NCBI RefSeq assembly: GCF_036373705.1
Contig: NC_089863.1
Location: forward strand, 862,001 to 926,000
Direction: 5' to 3'
From: Amia ocellicauda
Taxonomy: Eukaryota; Chordata; Actinopteri; Amiiformes; Amiidae
Length of the DNA: 64,000 nt
Below the pieces are notes generated by a model. The model saw only the letters and a list, made by a program, of their open reading frames with translations, was not told the DNA's origin and made no database searches. Shown piece by piece: positions 33,918 to 44,530 of the stretch. The position numbers were made by a program, and so were the translations under genes. The first letter of the stretch is position 1; the number at the start of each line of letters is the position of its first letter.

Positions 33918-36260
33918 AATTCATGGAAGATTTAGTCAACAACCTCAACTTCATTCCTGCCTCTGATCTTCTTTGAAGCCATGTGTGCTATCTGTCGATT
34001 TGTGTAGCGTAACGCACATTGGGGACAGAATACCACTCGTGTCCTCAACTGCCTGTGTCCTTCTGGATCCTGAAGCAGTCTCTGGGTCAGCTGGTTCCCT
34101 TCAGGGCTTCTGAACTCGAGTCGCGTCCCCTGGGAACCATCTGTTCAATTCCACAGGATCTGTTCTTCCAACTCATCTGTGCAGCCGAGGACCGCTTGCT
34201 TTTCGATAGACCTCTCAGGGCCTTTTTGTGATCTAGGCTCTATTCTGATTGTGGACGTGTCAATGTGTGGTTTCATTTTAACCACTTCCTGTGGTTGTGT
34301 TCACACTTTGCCTGTGTAACCAAGTGTTCTGGTGGCCTTTTATAGATCAGACACATCCTTTCTTCTAACTGTGGACACTTCCATTCAAACCCTTGCATCA
34401 AATGTCAGAAGCTTTGCGTGTAATGGAACATTGATTTGAGATCAGTTTTATGCTCTTTTGTCAGGTTGATGTCTAACTAAAGATGCGACGCAGATTTGGA
34501 AAGCCCACCAATACGCACCCTCAAAATTGTGATTGTAATTGTGTGGTTTGTCTGAAACTCTGTGAGAGTTACTGAATGTGAAATATGCTCCACTGACTGA
34601 TCTCCCTCCCCACTCGTTGTATTAATGTGTTTCTTTTAAGGGGAAGTTAGAGCATGTAATTAAAAATGGATTTCCTCATGTGCTGGCCATCCATTGGCTG
34701 ACTGCTGCAGGCCAGTCCAGCAGTGCAATGACTTGTCCCATCTTATTTTACAGGACATCCTGAAGAGCAGATCAGAACACATTGGTAGCGGGTGCTACTG
34801 ATTGGTCCTGATGACTTCCTGAAGGACTAAACACATACAGGTGTAGATCATTTTGCAGAATTTTAAAGAGCACGGAAGGTACTCTCTATTGAACCTGAGC
34901 ACGATTGCCGTGTGTTAGTGAGAGCGGCCCAGTGTGATATTTTAATTGTTGAATGTTGATTTTTAACTTTGATTTTGTACTTGTAGGGCAAGCAGTAGAG
35001 GACTGAATGAGGACTCACCTGAGGTGACCCTGTTCAAAGGTATGTGTGGGGCAAACTGCATACATTTACATTTTATATATATGTGTGTGTGTGTTTTAGA
35101 TTAATTGTCACCAGCAGTGTGCCTGAGGTATTGTGACTTTGTTTTACTTGTTTTTTAAAGTGATAACCGGATTGATAGTGGAGACACTTTTTAACTCTTG
35201 TTGTTGTTTCCTTCGTATAGGAAGAATAGCACCTCCACTGTTTTTCTGATCTCATAGTTTTACTATTGTTTTGACTGGTTTTATATTTGCATACTTTTGA
35301 TAGTTTTTATTACAAATGTCTCTAATTATATTTGTCTGGAGGCAGTTGAACTCCAGTCACTGTGATGAGGATAGGGTCATGATTAGTATAAGTAGAAAGG
35401 TTTTACTTTCAATGCACATTTGATGGTTGTGGTAATCTGTTTGTCTTTCTAACATAACAGAATGTGTGAGGTTGGATTAACACTGACTCCAGATCCCATG
35501 GGCATTGGTAACACCTTAAAGGGGACAATGGCATCTGATATTAGATGGCAGGAAATACTGGGGTCCGGGGTCAAGGGTCAGAGGTATAAATGGGGTGCCC
35601 CGGTTCCTGCGAGGCAGTTAAGTGTAGAGTAGGTTCAGGTTACTGAGTGACTGAGATGCACAATGGTATAGTATATCACACTTATAACATAATAAGAGCA
35701 ACATGTATCACAATTCAGAGAGAGACCAGTTAAATTCATGTATGAATGGTACTTATAGGCTTACCTTATAGGGGGAGCTATAACATAACAAGTCGTATTC
35801 ATATAGTACATGTAATTAAATAGCATTATAATAGCATTATTAATCAATGGCATGGCACATTATGATAATAGATTGATGTCGGCATGTAAATGTCATGTTT
35901 TAATACCTGTTATAATGTATGTTATTAAATATAGCAACAAATATAATATTTTTATAATTTATAATATAACAATGAATATAATGAATAAGATGTGAATAGA
36001 TTGTTCATAGTTGTTAAAAATCCCTGTGCTCAGACTCTGCTCTGCTCACTGGCTGCCCCACAGAGCTGTGCTCAGCTATAGCCTATGAAATGGATTGCAG
36101 TTAGGCTGGATTAGCTGACTTCTCACAATGAAGGAGGGGTTCTCACTTCTCTTTTCAGAAGTCTGTATTTCCCAGGCAATAAAGTGTAAAATATTGTCTG
36201 CAAAATGAACCCCAAAACAACCTGCACCCAGCCGAGAGTCAACGCAGGCCCCAGTCACCC
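33918..36260. other. Unrecognised stretch after the duplication edge
   Basis: Homology to the 59-kb copy stops at CAGATTTACAGTTAA (33,917). The following 2.3 kb has no recognisable gene; open frames are short. 35,080-35,095 is a TG microsatellite and 35,930-36,000 is AT-rich. Confidence 0.4.
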
Positions 36261-36261
36261 C

Positions 36262-36500
36262 TGGGGTCCGTTCTTCATAAGTGGTTTAACAAATCCAGGC
36301 AAAATTGATTTATCCCGGCTTAAGATAACACGCTAACTGATATCCGGGATATTCAATTCTTCAAACCCTTATCTCAGATGTAATTAACTCTTTAGCTTAA
36401 ACCAGACTTAGCTCATCGAGGATAAATGCGCGTTCCTGTTTGGACATGGCGCGTCGAAAATAAGATTTGGCGAAGGCTAAAGTGTGCTTATTATGGAAGG
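36262..36500. mobile_element. Possible DNA-transposon terminus upstream of BEN gene
   Basis: GGGGTCCGTTCTTCATAAGT followed by GGTTTAACAAATCC resembles the ends of fish cut-and-paste transposons (Harbinger or EU-type). I found no matching inverted end near 38.5-39.0 kb, so the call is tentative. Confidence 0.3.
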
Positions 36501-36587
36501 GCTCTTGATAAATAGATATTAGTCAGTGAGTCAAACTGGTCTAAAAGGCAGTAATATAAGAACTAGACTTAATCTGTATCTGTGAAA

Positions 36588-38540
36588 ATGCTCAGTTACA
36601 TTCCAAAATACACACTTGCTTGCAACATACCATGGCAGATGAAGAGTAGTCCTCTTCACCGCTGGGATCGGGTATGTCATCGTCCTCTTCACCGCTGGGA
36701 TCGGGTATGTCATCGTCCTCTTCACCGCTGGGATCGGGTATGTCATCGTCCTCTTCACCGCTGGGATCGGGTATGTCATCGTCCTCTTCACCGCTGGGAT
36801 CGGGTATGTCATCGTCCTCTTCACCGCTGGGATCGGGTATGTCATCGTCCTCTTCACCGCTGGGATCGGGTATGTCATCGTCCTCTTCACCGCTGGGATC
36901 GGGTATGTCATCGTCCTCTTCACCGCTGGGATCGGGTATGTCATAGTTGGAGACATCAACTCGATGAAATCCTCAGTGTCCTCAAAGGTAATTTCTCCAG
37001 GAAAGGAACGTTTCATAATGTAAAACTGCAGTGTGCCCAGACATCACAGTTGTGTGCCTTCATGCCCATGTTAAAATATCATAAGGCTGCTTCTAATTAT
37101 ACATGTGATTTTCATGGTCATTGCATGATAAATATAATTCTTATCCTTCTTCTTCACCTTTACTTTTTTTTATAAAGACTTTCCATCAATTGTGAGTTCC
37201 TTGAAAGCAATGCTGGAGCGACGTCCATCGTCATGGTCCACCCCACCATGCAGTGCATCAGATAATCCTTGTCCATCTCTGTGTTTGAGTGTTATGCCAG
37301 GGAATGTTATTGATGAGGTACGTTTCTAATACACAGGATGCTGTGCTATCAACTAAAAGCTGCTATAGCAGATAAACATACCTGTATGAGGGGTGCTACA
37401 GTATATAAACACAATCTTTTGTTTGTTATTACTGTCATTTAAGGTGTTGTTTAATGATGTATACTAATGAAGAATTGTATTGTTCTGAAGAACTCACCAG
37501 CGCTGAACTGGTGCTGAGTAAGACAGCTTCCAAAGTGTAAGAAATACCTGGTTTTAAAAACAATTGCAAACCGCCAGTGCTACGACACATGCCTTCAGAT
37601 TTTTTAATGTTTTATTGTCGCTGCACTGAAGGTGCATTTCTTATGCTTTGGATACTGTTCCACTACCATTAGGAACGGCTGTGGAGGAATTTAGTGCTGG
37701 TGAGTTCTTCAGAATGACACAATTCTGAACTTCCTTTGAATTAACATTTTTCAGATACCTTTGATGCCAGGATCTGCAGTTTGTGTATCTGCTCGCCAAT
37801 TGAAGTCTCTAAAGAGCCTGAACCCTTCCGTCTACATTGGAGATCTTGCTGTCCTGGTGATTGGAAGGGAAACCTTGGCTGCATCCAGTCTGACTGGCCG
37901 GCAATCTGGAGCACACAAAGACCTTGAATCCAAGCCAGCCTTGGACCCTGAGAAGATTGCTGCCATAATCGGTGTGTAGGATGCATTAAGTACACATTTT
38001 AAAGTCTATGTACTATGTTAAAGGCACTGTGAATTTCTTGTTAGTGTTTTGTTAAATATTTCGCTGTTCAATCAGTAGTGATTGTGCGTTATGATTTCAG
38101 TAAACAAATGAGAACATTCCCTCCACAAGAGAGCCTATGAAATAGCTTCTATTAGGTATTTTCAGTCTGAAGGAAAAATCCTTGAATTCCTCTTTTCTGA
38201 TATACTTCTGTATTCAGAGTCTCTTGTCGTCTTGCCCGGCTCACTAACGTGCAAAAATCAAATCACTGATTTTTTTGTGCAATCGATAAGGGATTCGTTG
38301 GTAGCGTATTTGAAACTGGAGATATTTCATGTTTTTTGACATGGTTTTGTGGACAGCTTCAAAATCCCAGAAAATACACACACGTTTTAAAACGAATAGT
38401 GCTCATGGTTAAGTGACAGTATGCTTTTTTTATTTTATTTTGATTTTACAGGGCATGCTATGGAGAAATTCAAAGAAGTAACAGTGCAAGATGTCCGGAG
38501 AATCATACGCAAGAAATGCAACAATGCTTCAAACAAGTGA
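36588..38540 (+). CDS. Small BEN-domain protein with 11-residue repeat array
   Basis: Four exons join in phase: 36,588-36,987 (donor GTAATT), 37,178-37,317 (donor GTACGT), 37,755-37,971 (donor GTGTGT) and 38,452-38,540 (stop TGA), 281 residues. Exon 1 is mostly the repeat HRPLHRWDRVC, then WRHQLDEILSVLK. Exon 2 continues FPSIVSSLKAMLERRPSSW. Exons 3-4 give SLNPSVYIGDLAVLVIGRET, LAASSLTGRQSG, LDPEKIAAIIGHAMEKF and VQDVRRIIRKKCN, which reads as a BEN domain (DNA or protein binding, chromatin regulation). AATAAA at 38,902 may be its polyadenylation signal. Exons 3-4 are the strongest; exon 1's frame is inferred from phase only, since the repeat is open in other frames too. Could be a host gene or one carried by a transposon. 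Confidence 0.6.
36651..36944. repeat. Perfect 33-bp tandem repeat, about 9 copies
   Basis: The unit is CCTCTTCACCGCTGGGATCG followed by GGTATGTCATCGT. The copies look identical, which points to recent expansion or active homogenisation. 33 is a multiple of three. Plus frames read HRPLHRWDRVC or MSSSSSPLGSG; minus frames read MTYPIPAVKRT or DIPDPSGEEDD. Confidence 0.95.
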
Positions 38541-39048
38541 AGGCAGACAGTATGTGAGCCTGCATTTCATGTACGGAAAAAAAAAAAAGAAATATATTGT
38601 TACTTAAAATAACCATGTTCATTTTAACATACCGTAGGTCAAAATAGGTCAACCGGTTGTTTAGTTTTTTTGTTTATATACAACCAGAATTCTTAGTTAT
38701 TTGTAATTTCAAAGTCCATCCTATGCACAGATTATGGCATCAATATTTTCAATGTTCAAAGCTGGTTCTAGTGCTTATGCTATTGTTTAGCCCCCTTTCG
38801 GACTGAAACTATATAGCTAGATTGTCGGTATTGTCAGTTTTACAATATTGCTTTAAGTTTGTTAAATACTGTTAATATGTTTAAATATTCTTTCACTAAA
38901 CAATAAATGTGTCTGAGTCACACTTTGTGTCTTGAGTTTCTACCAGTAAGGGTATACAAGTGATTCCTTTATTTTAAAGATGTTAAATATACAGTAGTAT
39001 GTTTCTTGTAAAGTCTGAAGTGGAAGTCATACCAGACACATGACCCCA
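38541..39048 (+). other. Probable 3' untranslated region of BEN gene and flank
   Basis: AT-rich sequence with AATAAATGTGTCTG at 38,902. No other feature recognised. Confidence 0.45.
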
Positions 39049-39485
39049 AGTGTTAAAGTATTGTTTAAGTAAACAGTAAACATGGCTCGTAGGTATACTG
39101 AAAATGTATAGTTATAGTATACGGTCACAACTACCTAGCACTTACACTACATCCCCGCTAGATGTCGTCATTACCTTGTCATGTTCAGTCACTTCTGCCA
39201 GCTTCAATCATCCCATTAACATTCCGGAAACCCTCATGTACTTGTTCTCTCACACGCTGCTCCCATTCGCCCTGCACCTCCCAACCTAGTTCACTGTTCC
39301 GTTTATAATCCCCTCACTTCCCTCAGTCTGGGTGAAGTTTTGTTAGTTCACGCTACATCTCTGAGCATTTCTCCTTGAGCCGTTTGACTGTAGTATTTTC
39401 GAACCCTTGTCCGACATCCCGACCCTGGCATGGGCCTCTCAACCACTGTAATTCTGTTTCTTCAATAAATACTTGCAGCATCACT
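39049..39485 (+). mobile_element. LTR-like repeat fossil, copy 1
   Basis: About 370 bp starting TGTTAAAGTATTGTTTAAGT is repeated almost exactly at 42,056. It has a TATA-like TTTATAATCCCC and an AATAAATA near the end. The two copies differ after CATCCCGACC. No internal retroelement genes adjoin; probably a solo LTR or LTR fragment of a Ty3-like family. Broken or partial. Confidence 0.5.
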
Positions 39486-39590
39486 AGTGAGTCATCTATC
39501 TGTGTTCAGGAGTGATGTGAGAAAGTGTGTTTGTGAGCGTGTGTCTGTATCACTCTGCAGATCCGTGCATGTGTGAATGTGTGAATGTGT

Positions 39591-39627
<37 letters not shown>

Positions 39628-40116
39628 TGCGTGCGTGACGAGAGCTCAATTTGTTATTATTAGTTGTGATGTACCGTCACATGGCTGAACTTTAACACAG
39701 GTCGATATAGATGTACATTTCTCAATTATAAATACAATTTTAAATATCATAAATAAATACGAAGTGCTCTTACCTACAACCTGATGATTCCCCAACTCTT
39801 TATTTTATTGATACTGATCCAGGTGCTGAGAGTAAGAAGGAGAAGGACTTGTAAATATTTGTAAATACTTGTATTGTTTATTGTCATGTTTAAGGTCAGG
39901 GCCCTGTTCCCTGTAGCTGGCTAACTAAGATAAGGTATTGTAAAGAGCGCACAGTCGTTGTATGTGTGAATGACACTAGCCGGGTCTCTACTATGGCTCT
40001 TCTTGATGTTATTGATCAGCAATGTGGATCTGTGAAAGTCTATGCCCCAAAGGCCTGATGAATATGAGCTTAGTGTAGTGAGCGCTGAAGTGGTGGATGC
40101 TTTATTGTTTGGTCTA
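39486..40116. other. Microsatellite and unrecognised stretch
   Basis: 39,570-39,625 is a (GT)n microsatellite. The rest has no recognisable feature. Confidence 0.5.
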
Positions 40117-40728
40117 CACTACAGGTCAAAAGTTTTAGCACACCTACATTTTTCCAGTTTTATTGAAATTTACCACAGTTTAATGTCTCAATGTACTCTG
40201 AAATTAAAGAATAGAACAAATAAACAATTGCAAATAAAAAAGGAATCGGTTTATATAACAAAATGTAACCCCTTAAGTTGACAGACCCCTCTGGTTCCCT
40301 TAAAAGGCACCAAATCCGTGTTCTTCTCTTTAATCCCATGTGTACTCTTCACTGTTGTGTTGTTTGCCAAGTGTTTGGTATCTTATGAAAGCTGAGACTC
40401 AGCTTTTTAATGATGTAAAGCATTCTCTGATGTGAAAAATGGGGTGGGTGGGGGACATTCTGAAATGGGGGGCTGGGGGGATACTTGGTCTGAGTAGGAA
40501 TTCACAATCTCAGAAAATATTGACAATCATGACATATTCTGGAACCAGACAGTCTACTGATCAAAACAAGACCATCCACGTTTTGGTAGAAGAAACACAC
40601 ACCCGTAGAGAGCTCAACATGTCAGGATGGAAAACTCTGTTTACAGTGAACTAATACATGATTTTACATAACTGGTAGCCAAGAGAATAAGCTTTCAAAC
40701 GATGTGCGCATTGTAGGAATACAGTGTC
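40117..40728. mobile_element. Mariner-type MITE, right end lost
   Basis: It starts after TA with CACTACAGGTCAAAAGTTTT and shares the interior (CATATTCTGGAACCAGACAG, CATCCACGTTTTGGTAGAAG) with the copies at 33,246 and 58,599. It stops at TACAGTGTC, where a different repeat begins, and differs internally. Confidence 0.75.
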
Positions 40729-40965
40729 AAGACAAGAATACACCCAGGACAGGATGCCAGTCCATCACAGGGCAACACACAGACAGACCAATTAACCTGC
40801 ATGTCTTTGGACAGTGGGAGGAAACCAGAGTGCCTGAAGAAGACCCTCACAGACACAGGGAGAACATGCAAAGTCCACACAGACAGACCCCTGAGACGAG
40901 ACTTGAACCCAGGACCCCAGAGGTGTGAGGTAGCAGCGTTAACCACCACAACACCGTGCCACCCA
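40729..40965. mobile_element. Dispersed fish short repeat
   Basis: Contains CAGGATGCCAGTCCATCACA, CTGCATGTCTTTGGACAGTG, GGGAGAACATGCAAAGTCCA and ends TTAACCACCACAACACCGTG. This is a very common fish interspersed repeat whose class I do not assign with certainty. It truncates the MITE before it. Confidence 0.6.
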
Positions 40966-41222
40966 TCAAATGAATCATATAAGCTTAATGACTACAGATA
41001 TTGTAAGATGTCATTTTTAATATCAACTCACCTTAATCTGTGTTGAGTTGTATTGCCATTGAAGTTGTGAACTACAGTTCAACTAATCAGTCATAGGTGA
41101 GTCTGACTGCAGTGAAGACATGGGCAAACTGCAGTCATCTCAGCCTGTAGGACATCTCCAGTCCCAGATTAGTTTATATGATATTGTATAATATGGAAAG
41201 GCAGAGGGCAGGGTGTCTTTAC

Positions 41223-41544
41223 CTGAGTTGACACTGAGGAACACAGGGACTAGTTTATCTCTGAAGGGTATTTTGCCATCTATTGCACACCAGTACCAGC
41301 CTTCGTCCTCGGCTCTGAGGTCCCTGACAGTGATGGTGAACTCTCTCGTCTCTGATTGAAGTCCTGCCTCCAGTGTGTTGGGAATCGGTGCTCACAACCG
41401 GGCTGCAGTGTTTTTGTTTGGCTCCTTGACACCAGTACTTTGTGTGAGTCTCATAGTATGAAGAATAGGAGCAGCGGATCGTTGTCTCGCCAGATAGCTG
41501 TCCAGTGATGTTCCCAGGACCCTGAAGGTCTGATGTGGAGGCAT
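41223..41544 (-). pseudogene. CD300/pIgR-like V exon (domain 2), frameshifted
   Basis: Exon between an acceptor (TGTTACAG) and donor GTAAAG. It reads DLQGPGNITGQLSGETTIRC, then YETHTKYWCQGAKQKHCSPV, with the extra Cys pair typical of CD300/pIgR domains. Downstream in another frame it reads FTITVRDLRAEDEGWYWCAI. A shift lies near 41,345 (DER then EFT). The exon is 322 nt, whereas a phase-1 to phase-1 V exon must be a multiple of three, consistent with two lost bases. Product would be a surface Ig receptor or pIgR relative; this copy is probably dead. Confidence 0.75.
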
Positions 41545-41867
41545 CTGTAACAGAGCACTGATTTGAATTGCTCATTAACTGAGCAAGATGGACATATTTT
41601 TTTAATGTAATTGTAATTTGTAATGCATTTCAGCCGATAGAAGAAGACAATCCTTACCTGTTCTCAAGAACAGTTTGATCATTTACTGGTGTATCTAACC
41701 ACCTATGAGATTATTTATTCTGCTGATGGGATACTTCAGTATTAAATAGCAGGACATTCATTTTTATTGATGGTATTTGAAGGTATAGAGACTATGAATG
41801 AGCAATTATTCTCTATCAAGACAAGAGGATCATATTAAATGCACCAGTGAGTACAGTTTCGGTTTAC

Positions 41868-42055
41868 CTCTGTTGATGTTGACGTGCACAGCAGCACCAT
41901 CATCACTTGTCAGTATTTCTGGTCTTGCTATCCCACACCAGTACCAGCCTTCATCCTCCGGTCTCAGATCCCTCATAGTGATGAGAGCGTTCCCCTTGAC
42001 TGATCCTCACTGAGGGAAACCCTGCTGTCTGTCACAGAGCCGCCAGTCTTCGCCA
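41868..42055 (-). pseudogene. CD300/pIgR-like V exon, frameshifted and truncated
   Basis: Minus-strand reading gives KTGGSVTDSRVSLSEDQ, a one-base shift, then NALITMRDLRPEDEGWYWCG and DDGAAVHVNIN before donor GTAAAC. The exon's first half, with the first conserved Cys and the KYWC motif, is missing. At 42,056 the LTR-like repeat begins, so the exon was cut by that insertion or by a rearrangement at it. It lies upstream of the 41.2-kb V exon in the same orientation, as expected for tandem V domains of one gene. Confidence 0.7.
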
Positions 42056-42615
42056 GTGTTAAAGTATTGTTTAAGTAAACAGTAAACATGGCTCGTAGGT
42101 ATGCTGAAAATGTATAGTTATAGTATACGGTCACAACTACCTAGCACTTACACTACATCCCCGCTAGATGTCGTCATTACCTTGTCATGTTCAGTCACTT
42201 CTGCCAGCTTCAATCATCCCATTAACATTCCGGAAACCCTCATGTACTTGTTCTCTCACACGCTGCTCCCATTCGCCCTGCACCTCCCAACCTAGTTCAC
42301 TGTTCCGTTTATAATCCCCTCACTTCCCTCAGTCTGGGTGAAGTTTTGTTAGTTCACGCTACATCTCTGAGCATTTCTCCTTGAGCCGTTTGACCGTAGT
42401 ATTTTCGAACCCTTGTCCGACATCCCGACCACGACTCTGTCTCTCCCTTGTTACTCTGTTTGCCTGATCCCACGACCCTCGCCTGTGACCTCGACACCGA
42501 CTCTGCCTTGCCTTTCTTGCCCTGATCTGCCAGCACCCGACCTACGCCTGTTCAACCACCCTTTCCGCGCTCTGCAACTGGGTCCACTGATCCCGTACCC
42601 GAGGTACCCGTGACA
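42056..42615 (+). mobile_element. LTR-like repeat fossil, copy 2
   Basis: It starts TGTTAAAGTATTG and ends near GGTACCCGTGACA, with TG and CA termini as in LTRs. About 560 bp. The first 370 bp match copy 1 at 39,049. No flanking target duplication is evident. It interrupts a V-type Ig exon. Confidence 0.5.
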
Positions 42616-42851
42616 TATACATTTCAATATTTCAGTGAATCTTATTCAATTGAAAGTGTATTACAGAGATTACTTTGGAAGTATCTCTGTAGTGCACTTT
42701 CAAGTACACGTCAAAATATTCGAAAGTATACTTTTAAGTATTTCATGAAGTCTACTTTTGAAGTTGAAAGTGCATTACACAGATACATTTAAGTATTCAA
42801 AAGTAAACTTAAAACATAAAGTGGGCCAATTTAGTCTACTTAGTACAGAAA

Positions 42852-42888
<37 letters not shown>

Positions 42889-44097
42889 CACTCACCTAAA
42901 GGATTATTAGGAACACCTGTTCAATTTCTCAATAATGCAATTATCTAACCAACCAATCACATGGCAGTTGCTTCAATGCATTTAGGGGTGTGGTCCTGGT
43001 CAAGACAATCTCCTGAACTCCAAACTGAATGTCTGAATGGGAAAGAAAAGTGATTTAAGCAATTTTGAGCGTGGCATGGTTGTTGGTGCCAGACGGGCCG
43101 GTCTGAGTATTTCACAATCTGCTCAGTTACTGGGATTTTCACGCACAACCATTTCTAGGGTTTACAAAGAATGGTGTGAAAAGGGAAAAACATCCAGTAT
43201 GCGGCAGTCCTGTGGGCGAAAATGCCTTGTTGATGCTAGAGGTCAGAGGAGAATGGGCCGACTGATTCAAGCTGATAGAAGAGCAACTTTGACTGAAATA
43301 ACCACTCGTTACAACCGAGGTATGCAGCAAAGCATTTGTGAAGTCACAACACGTACAACCTTGAGGCGGATGGGCTACAACAGCAGAAGACCCCACCGGG
43401 TACCACTCATCTCCACTACAAATAGGAAAAAGAGGCTACAATTTGCACAAGCTCACCAAAATTGGACAGTTGAAGACTGGAAAAATGTTGCCTGGTCTGA
43501 TGAGTCTCGATTTCTGTTGAGACATTCAGATGGTAGAGTCAGAATTTGGCGTAAACAGAATGAGAACATGGATCCATCATGCCTTGTTACCACTGTGCAG
43601 GCTGGTGGTGGTGGTGTAATGGTGTGGGGGATGTTTTCTTGGCACACTTTAGGCCCCTTAGTGCCAATTGGGCATCGTTTAAATGCCACGGCCTACCTGA
43701 GCATTGTTTCTGACCATGTCCATCCCTTTATGACCACCATGTACCCATCCTCTGATGGCTACTTCCAGCAGGATAATGCACCATGTCACAAAGGTCGAAT
43801 CATTTCAAATTGGTTTCTTGAACATGACAGTGAGTTCACTGTACTAAACTGGCCCCCACAGTCACCAGATCTCAACCCAATAGAGCATCTTTGGGATGTG
43901 GTGGAACGGGAGCTTCGTGCCCTGGATGTGCATCCCACAAATCTCCATCAACTGCAAGATGCTATCCTATCAACATGGGCCAACATTTCTAAAGAATGCT
44001 TTCAGCACCTTGTTGAATCAATGCCACGTAGAATTAAGGCGAAAGGGGGTCAAACACAGTATTAGTATGGTGTTCCTAATAATCCTTTAGGTGAGTG
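42889..44097 (+). mobile_element. Complete Tc1-like transposon with perfect terminal repeats
   Basis: 1,209 bp bounded by TA on both sides (42,887-42,888 and 44,098-44,099). The first 29 bases, CACTCACCTAAAGGATTATT onward, are the exact reverse complement of the last 29. It encodes one intact transposase. Perfect ends and an open frame indicate a young insertion. Confidence 0.93.
43037..44065 (+). CDS. Intact Tc1-like transposase, DD36E type
   Basis: 342 codons from ATG to TAG with no break. The N-terminal helix-turn-helix is SISQSAQLLGFSRTTISRVY. A second DNA-binding part is TLTEITTRYNRG. The catalytic triad is Asp155 (VAWSDESRF), Asp246 (YFQQDNAPCHK) and Glu283 ([11 protein letters not shown]), with 36 residues between the last two. 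The classical Tc1 spacing is 34; 36 matches the group described as DD36E (Incomer), known for wide horizontal spread in vertebrates. It catalyses excision and reinsertion of its own element at TA. The ATG at 43,037 is preceded by a short leader after the terminal repeat. Confidence 0.92.
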   Translation: MGKKSDLSNFERGMVVGARRAGLSISQSAQLLGFSRTTISRVYKEWCEKGKTSSMRQSCGRKCLVDARGQRRMGRLIQADRRATLTEITTRYNRGMQQSICEVTTRTTLRRMGYNSRRPHRVPLISTTNRKKRLQFAQAHQNWTVEDWKNVAWSDESRFLLRHSDGRVRIWRKQNENMDPSCLVTTVQAGGGGVMVWGMFSWHTLGPLVPIGHRLNATAYLSIVSDHVHPFMTTMYPSSDGYFQQDNAPCHKGRIISNWFLEHDSEFTVLNWPPQSPDLNPIEHLWDVVERELRALDVHPTNLHQLQDAILSTWANISKECFQHLVESMPRRIKAKGGQTQY

Positions 44098-44216
44098 TAT
44101 ATATATATATAGTACATCTCTAGTATACTTAAAAGTACATTCAAAATAGTGTATTTTATATACTTTAGTATACTTACAAAAATAAACTTAAGTATACTAT
44201 TTTTTTGTAAGGGCTG

Positions 44217-44530
44217 GTTAAGGACGTCTGATAAGTAAATTATAAATAATACGGCAGAAAGTATTGTTTGCAGTTACAAATCTGTAGTAAGAGTAATAAA
44301 TGAAGGTTTAAAATACATATATACCAGCACAAATGATGATGATGATAATATCAATACATATTCGCTATTTAGTATTATTGTTGCACATGGAACCGTATTC
44401 TTATGGGACGTGCCTGTCTGAATATAACGTTGTCTATACAAATGAATACTAAACATCTTAATACTTATTGACAAAATGTTGCTCTAAGAAAGAAAGACTT
44501 CATGAAAATTTGAGTTTTATTTTTAAAATG
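44217..44530. other. Unrecognised AT-rich stretch
   Basis: No gene or repeat family recognised. Confidence 0.4.

Larger units (their letters stand above)
42616..44216. mobile_element. AT-rich MITE split by the intact Tc1-like element
   Basis: 42,616-42,884 and 44,100-44,216 are rich in AAGTATACTT-type words. The right part ends AGTATACTATTTTTTTGTAA then GGGCTG, a terminus common in fish MITEs. A (TG)n tract at 42,855-42,885 adjoins the insertion point. The left boundary is uncertain. Confidence 0.45.

Noticed and set aside
36674-36946. MSSSSSPLGSG repeat frame as the BEN gene's first exon
   Set aside because: It ends in a stop at 36,944 before any donor, while the HRPLHRWDRVC frame reaches the GTAATT donor in the phase needed by the next exon.
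39570-39625. (GT)n tract considered as a regulatory element
   Set aside because: Simple microsatellite with no associated gene start.
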